From IMG/VR virus record IMGVR_UViG_3300009184_000038, positions 1 through 64,000 of that record: a DNA stretch of 64,000 nt, one strand, 5' to 3'. Below are positions 30,675 to 39,726 of the stretch, piece after piece. Made by a program: the position numbers and the translations under genes. Source of the DNA: a virus. The notes under the pieces are model-generated. The model saw only the letters and a list, made by a program, of their open reading frames with translations, was not told the DNA's origin and ran no database searches. The stretch's first letter is position 1, and the number at the start of each line of letters is the position of its first letter.

Positions 30675-31151
30675 CTAACGAGTGGTGCCAGTAGCGTCCA
30701 GATGTTTTTTGCACATCTCGCGAACCGTCGGTCGCGGGTGGTTGTCGATTGCCCATTTTAGGTAGTCCAGGCCACGCGGCTGCTTCTCCACCTCTGGTAG
30801 CGTGAGGCCGGCGAACCGACCGTCACGCAGGACGAACTCCTGATCCCTCGGCTTCAAGTGCCCCTTGATCGCTCGCACCCACTGGCCGGTGCCACAGAAG
30901 ACGCACGACACATACCACTCGCCGCCGTCCTCGTAGAGGATGTCGTGGAGTTGGGTGCCGCAGGCGGCGTCTGCGCAGTCGTAGGTGTGATCGATCATGC
31001 CGATTGGCAGGATCGCTCGTGGAGCAATTCCCCCTATATAAATAGGGTCTTTTTTGGGTTTCTCGGGTTCAATTGGATGGGCCGCGGCCGGTTGCGCGCG
31101 GGAGCGTTTTCGGGTCGGCTCATCTGGCGAAATGTCGAATAGCAGGGTCAT
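30675..31151 (-). CDS. zinc-binding protein with ExoX-C-like domain
   Basis: 158 residues from ATG 31151 (ATGA with the helicase stop). Middle: CADAACGTQ and CVFCGTGQW, a zinc site. C-terminal FVLRDGRFAGLTLPEVEKQ and YLKWAIDN resemble the small domain found at the C-terminus of exodeoxyribonuclease X. Replication- or recombination-associated by context. Confidence 0.68.
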   Translation of the reverse strand: MTLLFDISPDEPTRKRSRAQPAAAHPIEPEKPKKDPIYIGGIAPRAILPIGMIDHTYDCADAACGTQLHDILYEDGGEWYVSCVFCGTGQWVRAIKGHLKPRDQEFVLRDGRFAGLTLPEVEKQPRGLDYLKWAIDNHPRPTVREMCKKHLDATGTTR

Positions 31152-32839
31152 ATGGGCATCTCCATGCGGAACTTCTCTCGGGGGTCGTGGGCCACAATCA
31201 ACTTCTTTCGCGCTCGAGTAACGGCGACGTACTCGATTCGCCGCTCCTCGTCGTGACGGTCTTCGCTGCGTTCCTCGCCTTCGCGGATGCGGCGGCCGAC
31301 GCTGGTCAGGATGATCACGTTGTCGGCCTCCATCCCCTTGGCCGAATGCACCGTCCCGATGCGAATCTTCGGGTTGGCGACGGCTTCGATGCCCCACTGC
31401 TTCGCGGCTCGGCACCATGTCGCCCCGCCGTCGATCAGATCGCCCCAGGTGCCGGCGGCGATCTTCTCGCGGAGGTGGTCGGTGGCCCCGACATCGCCAA
31501 GCTCCTCGGGAAAGAGGGCGTCGTAGCGATCTTTCACGCCCCGGTTCCACTGTGTTTTCGCCCCTCGAATCAGCCACGTCTTCTCGTCGCGGCCGTCGCC
31601 TTTCTTGCTGATTGTCGCACTCGGTAGCAATTCAATGGCCTGTGTCCACTCCTCGGCACTGGCGGGCTGGCCGTTCTGGAGCTTCCACAGGCCCGTCATG
31701 CCAGCATCGCGGTTGTAGGCTCCCTGCTTGGCCTTGATCTTCCGAAACGGAACACCGACATCGTCAAGGATCGTGGCGATCTTGCCGACGTGCCGATTTG
31801 TCCTGGCGATGACCAGCGTCTCATCCTTCGGCGACAGATCGCTCAGATCGTCCTCGAAGTTATCGCTTTCGATGATCTCGCCGTCGTGGTCGGCGGCCTC
31901 GACGCCGCGGTTCCAGTACCCCTTGGTGAGCCTCTGGAGGCAGTCCTCGCCAAGCTGGAGGATCGGCTTCGCACAGCGGTAGCTCTTGGGCATGATCTCC
32001 TGCCGATCGACCTTCCAGCCCATGAAGAACTCGCTCGACGCCCCGGCCCATGAGTAAAGAACCTGAAACGGGTCGCCGACGAGCCACGCCCATCGGCAGG
32101 AGTCGCCGGTCACGAGCCGCCGGCAGGCCATGTCGAGGAGGCGGCTGGCGTCCTGCGCCTCGTCGAAAATCCAGCCGACGACTTCGTTCGGCACCGCGCC
32201 CTCGGGCGTGACCATCTCGGGGCCGGTGGCCGGGTTGTTGGCGACCCCGACGAACCGGGCGAGCATATCGGTGAAGTCGAGTCGGCCGTCCAGACGCTTG
32301 GCCGACTCGTACATCTCGATGCGACGGATCACCTCCTCGGCCGTCGGGCCGTCGGGCTCCCACTCGTAGGCGGCCTCGGCGATCTCGCGCAGGGGGGCGA
32401 CCATGCTCCTCGCCAGCGACCAGTAGTTGAGGGCCGCCGCGGCGATGGGGTCGCCCGTGTAGATGCCGATGCCCCCCTCGGAGTCCTCGTCCACGCAGTA
32501 GGACACGTCGCTGCCGAGGGCTTCGCTGATCCACTTGTCGTCGGCCTTGCTGCCGCCAATGACCTCGCCCTTCTGGATGCCGAGCTGCCGGTAGGCCACG
32601 CTGTGGGCGGTGCGGAACCAGCCGTGCCGCTCGAGTTCCGACTGCTGCATTCCCCAGGCCGCAGCAGCACGCCCAGCAGCCTCGCTGCGGGCCGCCCGCG
32701 TAAAGGACGAGAAACCGATGGCGAACGGATTACCGCCCACCTCCGGCCTCGCCAGAGCCTTCTCGGCGGTGTTGATCATCAGCCTTGTCTTGCCCGTTCC
32801 GGCTGATCCGACCGCCCGAAGAACCTTCAAATCGTCCAT
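31148..32839 (-). CDS. UvrD/Rep-like superfamily 1 helicase
   Basis: 563 residues from ATG 32839, five bases after AGGAGG. Motif I GSAGTGKT at 11-18, II IFDEAQD, III LVGDPFQVLYSW, IV SYRC, V TVHSAKGMEADNV, VI EYVAVTRARKKL. Shorter than host UvrD, as usual for phage versions. The 145-base leader upstream holds a CCCCACTAGCGGGG hairpin near the start and the palindrome CGAAATTTCG. Likely unwinds DNA in replication or recombination. Confidence 0.92.
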   Translation of the reverse strand: MDDLKVLRAVGSAGTGKTRLMINTAEKALARPEVGGNPFAIGFSSFTRAARSEAAGRAAAAWGMQQSELERHGWFRTAHSVAYRQLGIQKGEVIGGSKADDKWISEALGSDVSYCVDEDSEGGIGIYTGDPIAAAALNYWSLARSMVAPLREIAEAAYEWEPDGPTAEEVIRRIEMYESAKRLDGRLDFTDMLARFVGVANNPATGPEMVTPEGAVPNEVVGWIFDEAQDASRLLDMACRRLVTGDSCRWAWLVGDPFQVLYSWAGASSEFFMGWKVDRQEIMPKSYRCAKPILQLGEDCLQRLTKGYWNRGVEAADHDGEIIESDNFEDDLSDLSPKDETLVIARTNRHVGKIATILDDVGVPFRKIKAKQGAYNRDAGMTGLWKLQNGQPASAEEWTQAIELLPSATISKKGDGRDEKTWLIRGAKTQWNRGVKDRYDALFPEELGDVGATDHLREKIAAGTWGDLIDGGATWCRAAKQWGIEAVANPKIRIGTVHSAKGMEADNVIILTSVGRRIREGEERSEDRHDEERRIEYVAVTRARKKLIVAHDPREKFRMEMPI

Positions 32840-32984
32840 TTGATCCTCCTGATCCCCCACTAGCGGGGCGTAAGATGGGTAAACCTAGATTTTCCGTCCA
32901 CAAAAACCGCTTTACGTCTGAACTTTTTGGTGCCTGGACGTGGATTCCCCGGATTTTACGAAATTTCGCGGACACCCTAAGTCC

Positions 32985-34793
32985 TTATCCAGCAATGACT
33001 TCCGACTCAATCCGCAGAATCCGCGTCTCGGCGCGATGTTTTTCACCATTTTCGATGGCCGCCTCCCCCGTATTAAGCGGCAAGTTCTCAGCCCCCCCTT
33101 CGGCCAGTGATTCGATGGCCGCGATCCACTCTGGCGTGAACACGACGTAGCTCCTTTTCGTGGTGCCGAACGTGTGCCGGCCCTCCCTGAAGTCGCGGGC
33201 CTTCATGCGGTCGCAGAGCAGACGCTTAATCCGAATCCGCTCCCCGGCTGCCACGTCGTGGGCTCGTCCGATCTCCTCCCACGTCTTCACCCAGCCCAGC
33301 CACATCTCGCCGGGGGTCACCCATCTGGGCCTGCCCGACCGCTCGGGCTCGGGCTTGTCCTCGCTGGCCGGCTTCGCGCGTGCCAGCGTCTCGAGCAGAT
33401 AGGCAGCCAGCGTGGCATACCGCAGGCTGGACGTGCCGACGTGTACGTCGTCGGTCTTCTGCTTCTCGATGAACAGCTTCTCGAAGAGGCCGGTCAGCTT
33501 CGGCCGCTTGCTGTTGCCGTCCTGGCCTCGCCAGATGGTCTGCCACTCGCCGATGTCGCCGTGCAGGATCACTCGGCGGGTTGACTCGAATATCTTCTTC
33601 GCCACCATCTTCGCCGACTCAAACTCAGCGAACGAGAATGCGATCTCGCCCTTGCATGGCGTGTTCTTCCACTGCGGGACGCACAGGATAATCTCGGCAG
33701 GGTCGGAGCAGATGACGCGAATCTTCCAGTCGCCTGGAGTCCACTCGCCGTCCTTCCAGCCCTCGACCGCAGCCCACTTGAGCCCGTGCATGGCGTAGCC
33801 GCTGACGGGAGCCTGCTGCCGCTTGCCCTCTTCCTCCTCCTGGGCGATCTTGTCGGCGACGGCCGCCAAGCTCTCCTCGGTTTCGGGCATGGAGTCGCCG
33901 CGAGCCTCCATCTTTCGGCGGTACTCGACGCACGAGTAGAAGAGCGTGCGAATCTGGGCCGGCGTCTTCGGCGGCTTGCATCGCCGCTCGTTGACCAGCT
34001 CAATCTCCATGAGCATATCGGCCTGGGCAGCGCCGCTGAGATACCTCGCGTGACTGAACACCTTGCTGGTGACGTAGCTCAAGAGGTGCGGGTGCCTGCC
34101 GCCCTCCTTAATGTCGCCGTGGAGCACGGCCCGCGATGACACGCCGGCCGACTCCCGCGTGCTCATATCAACGTCGTTGACGATCGCCCGCAGGAGCACG
34201 TCGGGCAGCGGGGCGAAGTCAACGTCGTCCATCGACAGACCCGGTTTCCAGCGATACTGCACGCCGCTCCAGTGCCAGCTCGGCGGCAGCACGCTCTGCG
34301 CGTCCAAGTCGCCCGTGCCCAACCGCACCTCCAGGCCACCGGGCTTCACGACCGCGGGGCAGCCGGAGAGGCGATCGTCCCACTTGAACAGCCGGTGCTC
34401 GGAGCGGCCTGAGACGTATGTCGGCGTCTCGATCTCCGTCAGACCCATCGTCTCGGCGTGTGCCTTTGCTTTCTCGTCATCCCACTCCATGTCGATGACG
34501 CCGCTGCGGGGGCCGAGCAGGATGCCGATGTTGAAAGGCTTCCCCGTATCCTTCGCCTCCTCGACCCAGTCGAGCAGCGTGTCTTCGTCGGCAGCGGCTC
34601 GGTCGCCCCACGCCTTGCCTCGCGGGTGCTTGCCGCACTGCATCTGGGCCGCGCCGCCGATCTTGTGATCGGGGTTGCCGCAGGCGCACGACCCGTCGGG
34701 CATGATGCCGTAGTCGCGGACGATCTTGCATCCCTTCGACTGCGCAAGCGCGCCCTCCTTGAACACGGCATCACCATCGAACTCGAAAGCCAC
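32985..34793 (-). CDS. bifunctional DNA primase/polymerase (Prim-Pol)
   Basis: 602 residues from GTG 34793, with AAGGAGG five bases upstream; an in-frame start at 34877 has no signal. CGKHPRGKAWGDRAA (Pro-rich entry of Prim-Pol), NIGILLGPRSGVIDMEWDD with the metal-binding Asp101 and Glu103, then GLEVRLGTGDLDAQSVLPPS. The C-terminal half has no clear helicase motifs. Probable replication primase, next to two helicases. Confidence 0.88.
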   Translation of the reverse strand: MAFEFDGDAVFKEGALAQSKGCKIVRDYGIMPDGSCACGNPDHKIGGAAQMQCGKHPRGKAWGDRAAADEDTLLDWVEEAKDTGKPFNIGILLGPRSGVIDMEWDDEKAKAHAETMGLTEIETPTYVSGRSEHRLFKWDDRLSGCPAVVKPGGLEVRLGTGDLDAQSVLPPSWHWSGVQYRWKPGLSMDDVDFAPLPDVLLRAIVNDVDMSTRESAGVSSRAVLHGDIKEGGRHPHLLSYVTSKVFSHARYLSGAAQADMLMEIELVNERRCKPPKTPAQIRTLFYSCVEYRRKMEARGDSMPETEESLAAVADKIAQEEEEGKRQQAPVSGYAMHGLKWAAVEGWKDGEWTPGDWKIRVICSDPAEIILCVPQWKNTPCKGEIAFSFAEFESAKMVAKKIFESTRRVILHGDIGEWQTIWRGQDGNSKRPKLTGLFEKLFIEKQKTDDVHVGTSSLRYATLAAYLLETLARAKPASEDKPEPERSGRPRWVTPGEMWLGWVKTWEEIGRAHDVAAGERIRIKRLLCDRMKARDFREGRHTFGTTKRSYVVFTPEWIAAIESLAEGGAENLPLNTGEAAIENGEKHRAETRILRIESEVIAG

Positions 34794-34824
34794 GGGAACC
34801 TCCTTGTGTTGTGTGCAAAGAATC

Positions 34825-34860
34825 CCCCGCGGAGCCGCCACTGCTGACGGCCCCGCGGGG
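34825..34860. terminator. GC-rich hairpin in the 215-base gap before the primase gene
   Basis: CCCCGCGG (34825-34832) pairs with CCGCGGGG (34853-34860). Plus-strand TTT follows; leftward the next bases are GATTCTTT. A second hairpin (34955-34981, CCCGCTGG/CCGGCGGG) lies nearer the upstream gene. The gap 34794-35008 has no gene I can support; it may be a leader, terminator or replication site. Confidence 0.5.
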
Positions 34861-35008
34861 TTTAATGTCGCCATCACAGGCCCGTGAGAGATGCACGGGT
34901 GATCTGCGACGACTTCGCTGGGTTACAAAGCCACGCCAACGCATAGGCTGCCGGCCCGCTGGGACGATGTTGACCGGCGGGTTTCGTCGCCGGCCCGACA
35001 GCGAAGAA

Positions 35009-35791
35009 CTACTCGTCGCCGATGTCGGCAGCGTTCACGGTGGCCCCGGCGGGCGGCGCGCTGAACATCTGCGTCAGGGGCTTGTGGTAGACCGCTTCGG
35101 CCACCGCACCCTGATCCTCACTGATCGTGCCAACTACGCGCGGAACGATCTGCGAGTAGGGCTGACCGCCAGCGTTCTTGATTTTCTGGAGCTTCAGCCC
35201 GATGACGCACTCGTAGAGGAACGACGGCAGCCGCTTCTTGAACGGCAGCCAGTTCGCCAGCGACCCCGGCCCGACGGTCACGAGGATCGGCCACGTCTCA
35301 CCATCGCGAAGGACGGCGAGCACGCGGCTTTCCTTGACCTTCCGCGAACGGCCGCCGCCCTTGCCACTGCCCCATCCGAACTCGGGGCCGGTGGAGAGCG
35401 CCGCCCAGTCGAACTTTTTGTCGCCGATGCGATACCGTTCCAGAGCCTTGGGATCGCAATCACCGAGATCGTCGGAGACGCGGTAGCCGACGATCAGATC
35501 GTGCGTCACGATCACCGGACGCATGTCCGACGGATCATCTTTCGGCCACAGCGTGCCGCGGCGGCCCTCGGCGACGAGAAGACCGACGATCTCCTCGGTC
35601 GTCTCCACGTTGCCTTGGTTGTCAATGCTCCAGACCGTGCCACCTCCGGCCGGCGTGGGAACGCGGATCAAGTCCTGCTCCCTCATCGGCTCGCCCTCCA
35701 GGTTCGCCTGGATGATCCTGGCCTGCCGACTCGTCGGCGACAGCGCGGGGTAATCGATCACCTTCAAACTCGTCGAAATCGCTGTGCTCAT
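35009..35791 (-). CDS. conserved phage replication-associated protein
   Basis: 260 residues from ATG 35791 (AGGAGAAACCC upstream). VWSIDNQGNVETTEEIVGLL, LWPKDDPSDMRP, WGSGKGGGRSRKVKESRVLA, then TVGPGSLANWLPFKKRL and QPYSQIVPRVVGTI. This layout is one I know from hypothetical proteins beside primase or helicase genes in diverse siphoviruses; a ssDNA-binding or annealing role is a guess. Confidence 0.75.
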   Translation of the reverse strand: MSTAISTSLKVIDYPALSPTSRQARIIQANLEGEPMREQDLIRVPTPAGGGTVWSIDNQGNVETTEEIVGLLVAEGRRGTLWPKDDPSDMRPVIVTHDLIVGYRVSDDLGDCDPKALERYRIGDKKFDWAALSTGPEFGWGSGKGGGRSRKVKESRVLAVLRDGETWPILVTVGPGSLANWLPFKKRLPSFLYECVIGLKLQKIKNAGGQPYSQIVPRVVGTISEDQGAVAEAVYHKPLTQMFSAPPAGATVNAADIGDE

Positions 35792-35861
35792 GGGTTTCTC
35801 CTAGAGCGTTTATCGATCCATCAACCAGCCGCGCGGGCAACGCGCCCGCGCGGCAACTTCA

Positions 35862-36314
35862 TCAGCCGACCGTGACGTGCCGCAGCACAGGCCGGATGTA
35901 CTCGCTCACGAGGCCGGCGAACGCCGTGCCGTCAGCCCAAGGCTCGCGGGCATCCTTTCCCGCGGCTTTGTGCATCTCCTTGAGCACAGACTTCAGTTGG
36001 CTCGTGTTGACGCCAATGAGCTGCTTCTCCATCCCTGCCGCCCGTGCCGCAGCCAACACCGCATCCTTGTTGTCAGCCGTGGCGGAAACGGAGTGATCCC
36101 ACTCCACCCGCCAACTCCGTCCAGCGACTCGAACTCCGTCGAGCCTCCCAGCCGTCATCTCCTCGACGGCGATTTCTGCGAGCGACTCTCGCCGCTTCTT
36201 GAGTTCCTTCACGACCAGCTCGGCCACGTCGATTTCGCGGTCGATCTGGGCGATCTTTTCAAGCGCGCTCGAGAGCGGCGTTGTGTCTTGTCCGGTAGGA
36301 ATTGCAAACGACAT
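35862..36314 (-). CDS. hypothetical protein with N-terminal coiled coil
   Basis: 150 residues from ATG 36314 (AAAGGAAG upstream). Helix EKIAQIDREIDVAELVVKEL, then SWRVEWDHSVSA and DAVLAAARAAGMEKQLIGVN. The DKEAVLxAA and VNxSQL type segments recall phage proteins of unknown role in recombination operons. Overlaps the helicase gene by 56 bases. Confidence 0.68.
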   Translation of the reverse strand: MSFAIPTGQDTTPLSSALEKIAQIDREIDVAELVVKELKKRRESLAEIAVEEMTAGRLDGVRVAGRSWRVEWDHSVSATADNKDAVLAAARAAGMEKQLIGVNTSQLKSVLKEMHKAAGKDAREPWADGTAFAGLVSEYIRPVLRHVTVG

Positions 36315-37650
36315 CGATGACTTCCTTTCTGTTAGAGAGAGCTTCATACACGCGGCCGTCTGCCGTTGTCTTATTCTGTAGGTAAGCAACTAGGCTGAAA
36401 AACCGCGTGTTTCGTTCCTGCCCAGGCCGATGGAGGCGGGCGATTGCTTGCAGCCACTCGGAGAGCGAGTGGCCGAGACTGTAAAAGATGCCGACGGCGG
36501 CCCTGGTGAGATCAATTCCGATTCCGCCTGACTGAATCTGAGCAACCAGTACGGCGGTCTCACCGGCCTGCCACGCGGCAAGGGAGTCCACTTTACCCGA
36601 CAGCTCGCTCACGGTGCGACCCAGTTGGTTGCAAACGTGCAGGACACTGTCGATATCCGACCGAAACCGGCAGAAGACGACCAGCGGCTCGTTCTCGGGC
36701 ATATCCTCGAGCATCTCCGCGAAGGCGGCCCGCTTCGACGGCGTCTCGTCGATCTGCCGCGCCGCGACGGTATCGTCGAGTCGCATGAAGCCGCTGGTGG
36801 CCTGGAGCATCCGCAGCAGGCCGACCATCGCGTTCGATGGCGTGATGTAGCCGCCATCGACCTCCGCACAGAATTCACTCTCGAGCTGCGTGTAGACTTT
36901 GGCCTCCTTGGCCGTCATCTCCACGGGCACCTCAATGTGATGGATCGGCGGGAGGTCGAGGACATCCTCGCTCTTCCGCTGGAATGTCGTCGCCGCCACG
37001 CGGGCAGCGAACTGCTCGCGGTTTCGCCAGCCGATGACCATGCCGGGGATCGCGGGATTCACCACGGCGTAGGTGGCCTTGAAGAGCGTGTAGGTCGTGC
37101 CGAACGTCGGGCACTCCGGCGATTCGACGGCCCGCCACGTTCCGTAAGCGTCGAGAGGCGACTGAGCCAGGAGCGTGCCGCTCAATCCGATCCGCTTCGC
37201 GGTCGGGTTTTTCTTGCAGAGCTTGGCCGCCCACTTACTGGCCGCGCCAGACGGCGACTTGAGCCTGTGAACCTCGTCCCACACGAGGCATTCCCAGGAC
37301 AGCTTTTCAACTTCCTTGATTCGCCAGAGCGATTCGTAGTTGCCGACAACGATCACGGGCGATGTGTCGGCCATCGCTGCCATCAGCATTCGGCCTTTGT
37401 CGGCCGAGGTGCCGCGGTCAAGCAGGAGCACGCGAATCTCAGGCATCCACATTCCCGCCTGCTTCGCCCAGGCGGGAATCACCGCCTTCGGGCAACCGAC
37501 CAGAATGCGGCGAATGCTGCCAGCGAGCATCATCCGCTTGATTATTTCCAGCGTGGTGCGGGTTTTGCCCGCCCCCATGCCGATCCACAACAGAACGTCG
37601 CGGCGGCCGTCGGCCCAGTCGATCGCTTCCTGCTGATGTACCCAGAGCAT
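36259..37650 (-). CDS. SNF2-like superfamily 2 helicase
   Basis: 463 residues. Walker A GMGAGKT (24-30), IVVGNYES, DEVHRLKSP at 125-133, SGTLLAQSP, then QIQSGGIGIDLTRA and QAIARLHRPGQ (motifs V-VI). Typical compact phage helicase of the replication module. Start ATG 37650 has GGAG about 10 bases upstream and the promoter at 37678 above it. Confidence 0.92.
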   Translation of the reverse strand: MLWVHQQEAIDWADGRRDVLLWIGMGAGKTRTTLEIIKRMMLAGSIRRILVGCPKAVIPAWAKQAGMWMPEIRVLLLDRGTSADKGRMLMAAMADTSPVIVVGNYESLWRIKEVEKLSWECLVWDEVHRLKSPSGAASKWAAKLCKKNPTAKRIGLSGTLLAQSPLDAYGTWRAVESPECPTFGTTYTLFKATYAVVNPAIPGMVIGWRNREQFAARVAATTFQRKSEDVLDLPPIHHIEVPVEMTAKEAKVYTQLESEFCAEVDGGYITPSNAMVGLLRMLQATSGFMRLDDTVAARQIDETPSKRAAFAEMLEDMPENEPLVVFCRFRSDIDSVLHVCNQLGRTVSELSGKVDSLAAWQAGETAVLVAQIQSGGIGIDLTRAAVGIFYSLGHSLSEWLQAIARLHRPGQERNTRFFSLVAYLQNKTTADGRVYEALSNRKEVIDVVCNSYRTRHNAALERA

Positions 37651-37677
37651 CCTGCTGCACTCCTTTGCGTGGGCAGG

Positions 37678-37707
37678 ATAATAGGCTACTAGTCAACGAT
37701 CAGTCAA
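37678..37707 (-). promoter_or_regulatory. minus-strand promoter with operator-like palindrome in the spacer
   Basis: TTGACT (37707-37702), 18-base spacer, TATTAT (37683-37678). GGCTACTAGTC (plus-strand 37684-37694) lies in the spacer and matches the 12806 palindrome at 10 of 11 bases. It drives the SNF2-like helicase and the replication operon. Confidence 0.62.
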
Positions 37708-38252
37708 GCGAGGTTTCGATGCCGCCCTTTTTTCCTGCCTGCCTCTTGGAGACGGCGGGCCAGGGAAGCGTTGGCTTCGCAGGAGGCTCGCGAGAAAATC
37801 CAGCATCGGCTGCGGTTGTTCCTCGTGTTGACGAGGATTCTGGCGACGAGATCGCCTTGCTGTGCTAGTCGAGTCGGAAACGTCCAATGGACGCCCATGA
37901 TCTCGGCAGCCTCGCCTGTGCTGATAGCGTCACCAAACGCAATCTGATTTTTCACCGCCGCGAGGAGCTTGAGCATCGGCGGCCGGAGGTCGATACCCGC
38001 TCGAGGCCGCTTGCCGCTGCCACCCTGCTTGAGTTTCTCGGCGTAGTCTTCCCAATCCTTCTCGCACTCAGCGAGCGAGTACACCGTGAAGACTCGCTCT
38101 GGGTCGCTAACGACCGGGGATGCCAGGGTGCGAGTGGTCAGGAGCCCCTTCTCGGCCATTCGGTGCGGCGTCGTCCAGTGGACGCCTAAAACACACGCCG
38201 CCTCCCAGCTTCCGAGTGCCTGATCGATCTGCTTTGCTTTTGCCTTTGCCAT
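37704..38252 (-). CDS. protein with two tandem HTH domains
   Basis: 182 residues from ATG 38252. Two similar units: SWEAACVLGVHWTTPHRMAE and STGEAAEIMGVHWTFPTRLA, each followed by a beta-wing-like strand (RVFTVYSLAECEKDW; SRCWIFSRASCEAN). This is like a duplicated excisionase/MerR-type winged HTH. Next to the integrase it could be a directionality factor or a phage repressor. The frame is open upstream to 38708 but lacks start signals. Confidence 0.75.
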   Translation of the reverse strand: MAKAKAKQIDQALGSWEAACVLGVHWTTPHRMAEKGLLTTRTLASPVVSDPERVFTVYSLAECEKDWEDYAEKLKQGGSGKRPRAGIDLRPPMLKLLAAVKNQIAFGDAISTGEAAEIMGVHWTFPTRLAQQGDLVARILVNTRNNRSRCWIFSRASCEANASLARRLQEAGRKKGRHRNLA

Positions 38253-38340
38253 CTCTCGGTCTCCTGGCGGGCAAGCCGCCAGAGAAGCATATTCCTCGGG
38301 ATCGCCCAGAAGGACGATTTTGCCCAAACGCCACGGCTCC

Positions 38341-38379
38341 CCACTTGACGCGAAGTGGAGGATAGGGGATTTTAAGTGG
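38341..38379. promoter_or_regulatory. putative operator with three AAGTGG half-sites
   Basis: CCACTT (38341-38346) faces AAGTGG (38353-38358), and a second AAGTGG follows at 38374-38379. It lies in the 193-base divergent gap between the double-HTH gene and the small rightward gene at 38446, which has no other visible content. Confidence 0.4.
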
Positions 38380-38445
38380 GAACGCCACCCCCGGCGGTCA
38401 ACGGCCAGCAATACGCAGTCCGTCCGAAAAACATGGAGGTTGCCG

Positions 38446-38649
38446 ATGCGGAGGTTCAAGGTGATATGCGAGTGGACGGGAGACGTGAGCATGGATGCTG
38501 ACGAATTGATCGTTTCTGCCGACAGCAAAGAGTCTGCCATCAAGAAAGCGAAAAAGAAATGGAGGTTAAACATCGGCGCGAAATGGCCCGACGCGCGTCT
38601 GGGGAAAGTTTTTATCTTCACGCCGGCAAGGCAGGCAAAGTCGACATAG
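38446..38649 (+). CDS. small hypothetical protein
   Basis: 67 residues from ATG 38446 with GGAGG five bases upstream. FKVICEWTGDVSMDADELIV then SADSKESAIKKAKKKWRL: a short beta-alpha module with a Lys-rich helix. Divergent from the double-HTH gene and ahead of the integrase; function unknown. Confidence 0.7.
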   Translation: MRRFKVICEWTGDVSMDADELIVSADSKESAIKKAKKKWRLNIGAKWPDARLGKVFIFTPARQAKST

Positions 38650-38668
38650 GCCGAACCCACTCGTCCAC

Positions 38669-38692
38669 CGCGCCCCACCAAGGGGGGGCGCG
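38669..38692. terminator. 8-bp-stem GC hairpin
   Basis: CGCGCCCC (38669-38676), 8-base loop, GGGGCGCG (38685-38692), between the small gene and the integrase. No T-tract. Confidence 0.45.
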
Positions 38693-38746
38693 CCCACCTA
38701 GACTTCAAGCATCGGCGTGGTACTCCTTTTGACGGAGAGTCACCCC

Positions 38747-39601
38747 ATGCGATTGCTTCAAGTGCTTCACGATTTCTACGCGCCGCTGACGGGAGTCAGC
38801 GACCGCACGATCACCCTCTACAGCTACACGCTTCGTGCGTGGGGGGAGGTTCTCGGGCGACCGCCTGAGACCACAGATTTAGAAGAGCTGTCGGTCGCGC
38901 GGTTCTTGGCTCACCGTGTTCGCACGATGTCGGCCGCGACGGCCGCGAAGGATAAGGCCCAGGTCACCGCCATCTGGGGGTTCTGCTCGAGGCGTAAAAT
39001 GTGCGAGACGTGGCCTCAGACTCCCAGGATCATCGTGCCCGAGCGGGTGCCGGAGTGCTGGATGACGGACGAGCTTCAGCGAGTGATCGACTCCGCGAGG
39101 CAGGAGCCGTACAGCTACTGCGGCTTCTCTGGCTCGCTGGTGTTCCCCGCGATGCTCCTGACCGCTTACTCGACGGGGGAACGCATCGGCGCGATCATGG
39201 GCCTCAAGTGCCGCGACGTTCGCGGTTGCAGCGTTATCTTCAGAGCGGAGGATCGCAAGGGGCGTCGGCGGGACATTTTCCGCGACATTAGCGTAGCCTG
39301 CGCCGATGCGCTCCTGGCTGTTGCCCGCGGGCCAGAGGATACCGCCATCCCGTGGGATCGGCACCCAACCTACGTCTACAACCGGCTGAAGATCATCCTC
39401 AAACGAGCCGGCCTGCCGCACGGCCGCAAGGACAAGTTCCACAAGGTCAGGAAGACGACCGCCTCCTACTACGAGGCGGCCGGCGGCTCTGCCCAGCGTC
39501 TGCTTGATCACTCGAGCCCAGCGGTCACGAGGAAATACCTAGACCCCAGGATCGTCAGCCCAGGCGTGCCTGCCCCGAGCGTGCTTCCCAAGGTGGTCTA
39601 G
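38747..39601 (+). CDS. int: tyrosine recombinase / integrase
   Basis: 284 residues from ATG 38747 (GGAGAG upstream). SAM-like N-terminal core-binding domain with the TLYSYTLRAWGEVLG helix, then the catalytic domain with Arg146 (TGERIGAIMGLK), Lys171, His232-x-x-Arg235 (FHKVRKT), His255 (LLDHSS) and Tyr264 (RKYLDP): the full active set. It integrates the phage into the host chromosome. One of only two rightward genes outside the 5.9-14 kb block. No attP core could be identified. Confidence 0.93.
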   Translation: MRLLQVLHDFYAPLTGVSDRTITLYSYTLRAWGEVLGRPPETTDLEELSVARFLAHRVRTMSAATAAKDKAQVTAIWGFCSRRKMCETWPQTPRIIVPERVPECWMTDELQRVIDSARQEPYSYCGFSGSLVFPAMLLTAYSTGERIGAIMGLKCRDVRGCSVIFRAEDRKGRRRDIFRDISVACADALLAVARGPEDTAIPWDRHPTYVYNRLKIILKRAGLPHGRKDKFHKVRKTTASYYEAAGGSAQRLLDHSSPAVTRKYLDPRIVSPGVPAPSVLPKVV

Positions 39602-39726
39602 GAATCGGAGTTCCACTCATCAGACATATCTCCGATGGTCTCGGCAGCGAACATGAGAGCCTGTGCGACTACGGCTATGGCAATTGCTATGGCTGCTAAT
39701 AGCTTCGATATCAAGTTTGAACCCAT
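39598..39726 (-). CDS. 42-residue membrane peptide
   Basis: MGSNLISKLLAAIAIAIAVV, then AQALMFAAETIGDMS and an acidic tail: one membrane span. Its start overlaps the upstream gene by 16 bases and its end meets the convergent integrase stop. Confidence 0.58.
   Translation of the reverse strand: MGSNLISKLLAAIAIAIAVVAQALMFAAETIGDMSDEWNSDS

Noticed and set aside
34811-37692. Long plus-strand frames opposite primase, helicase and neighbours (such as 34811-35875, 36625-37692)
   Set aside because: Antisense shadows in high-GC coding sequence; the minus-strand proteins have clear families.
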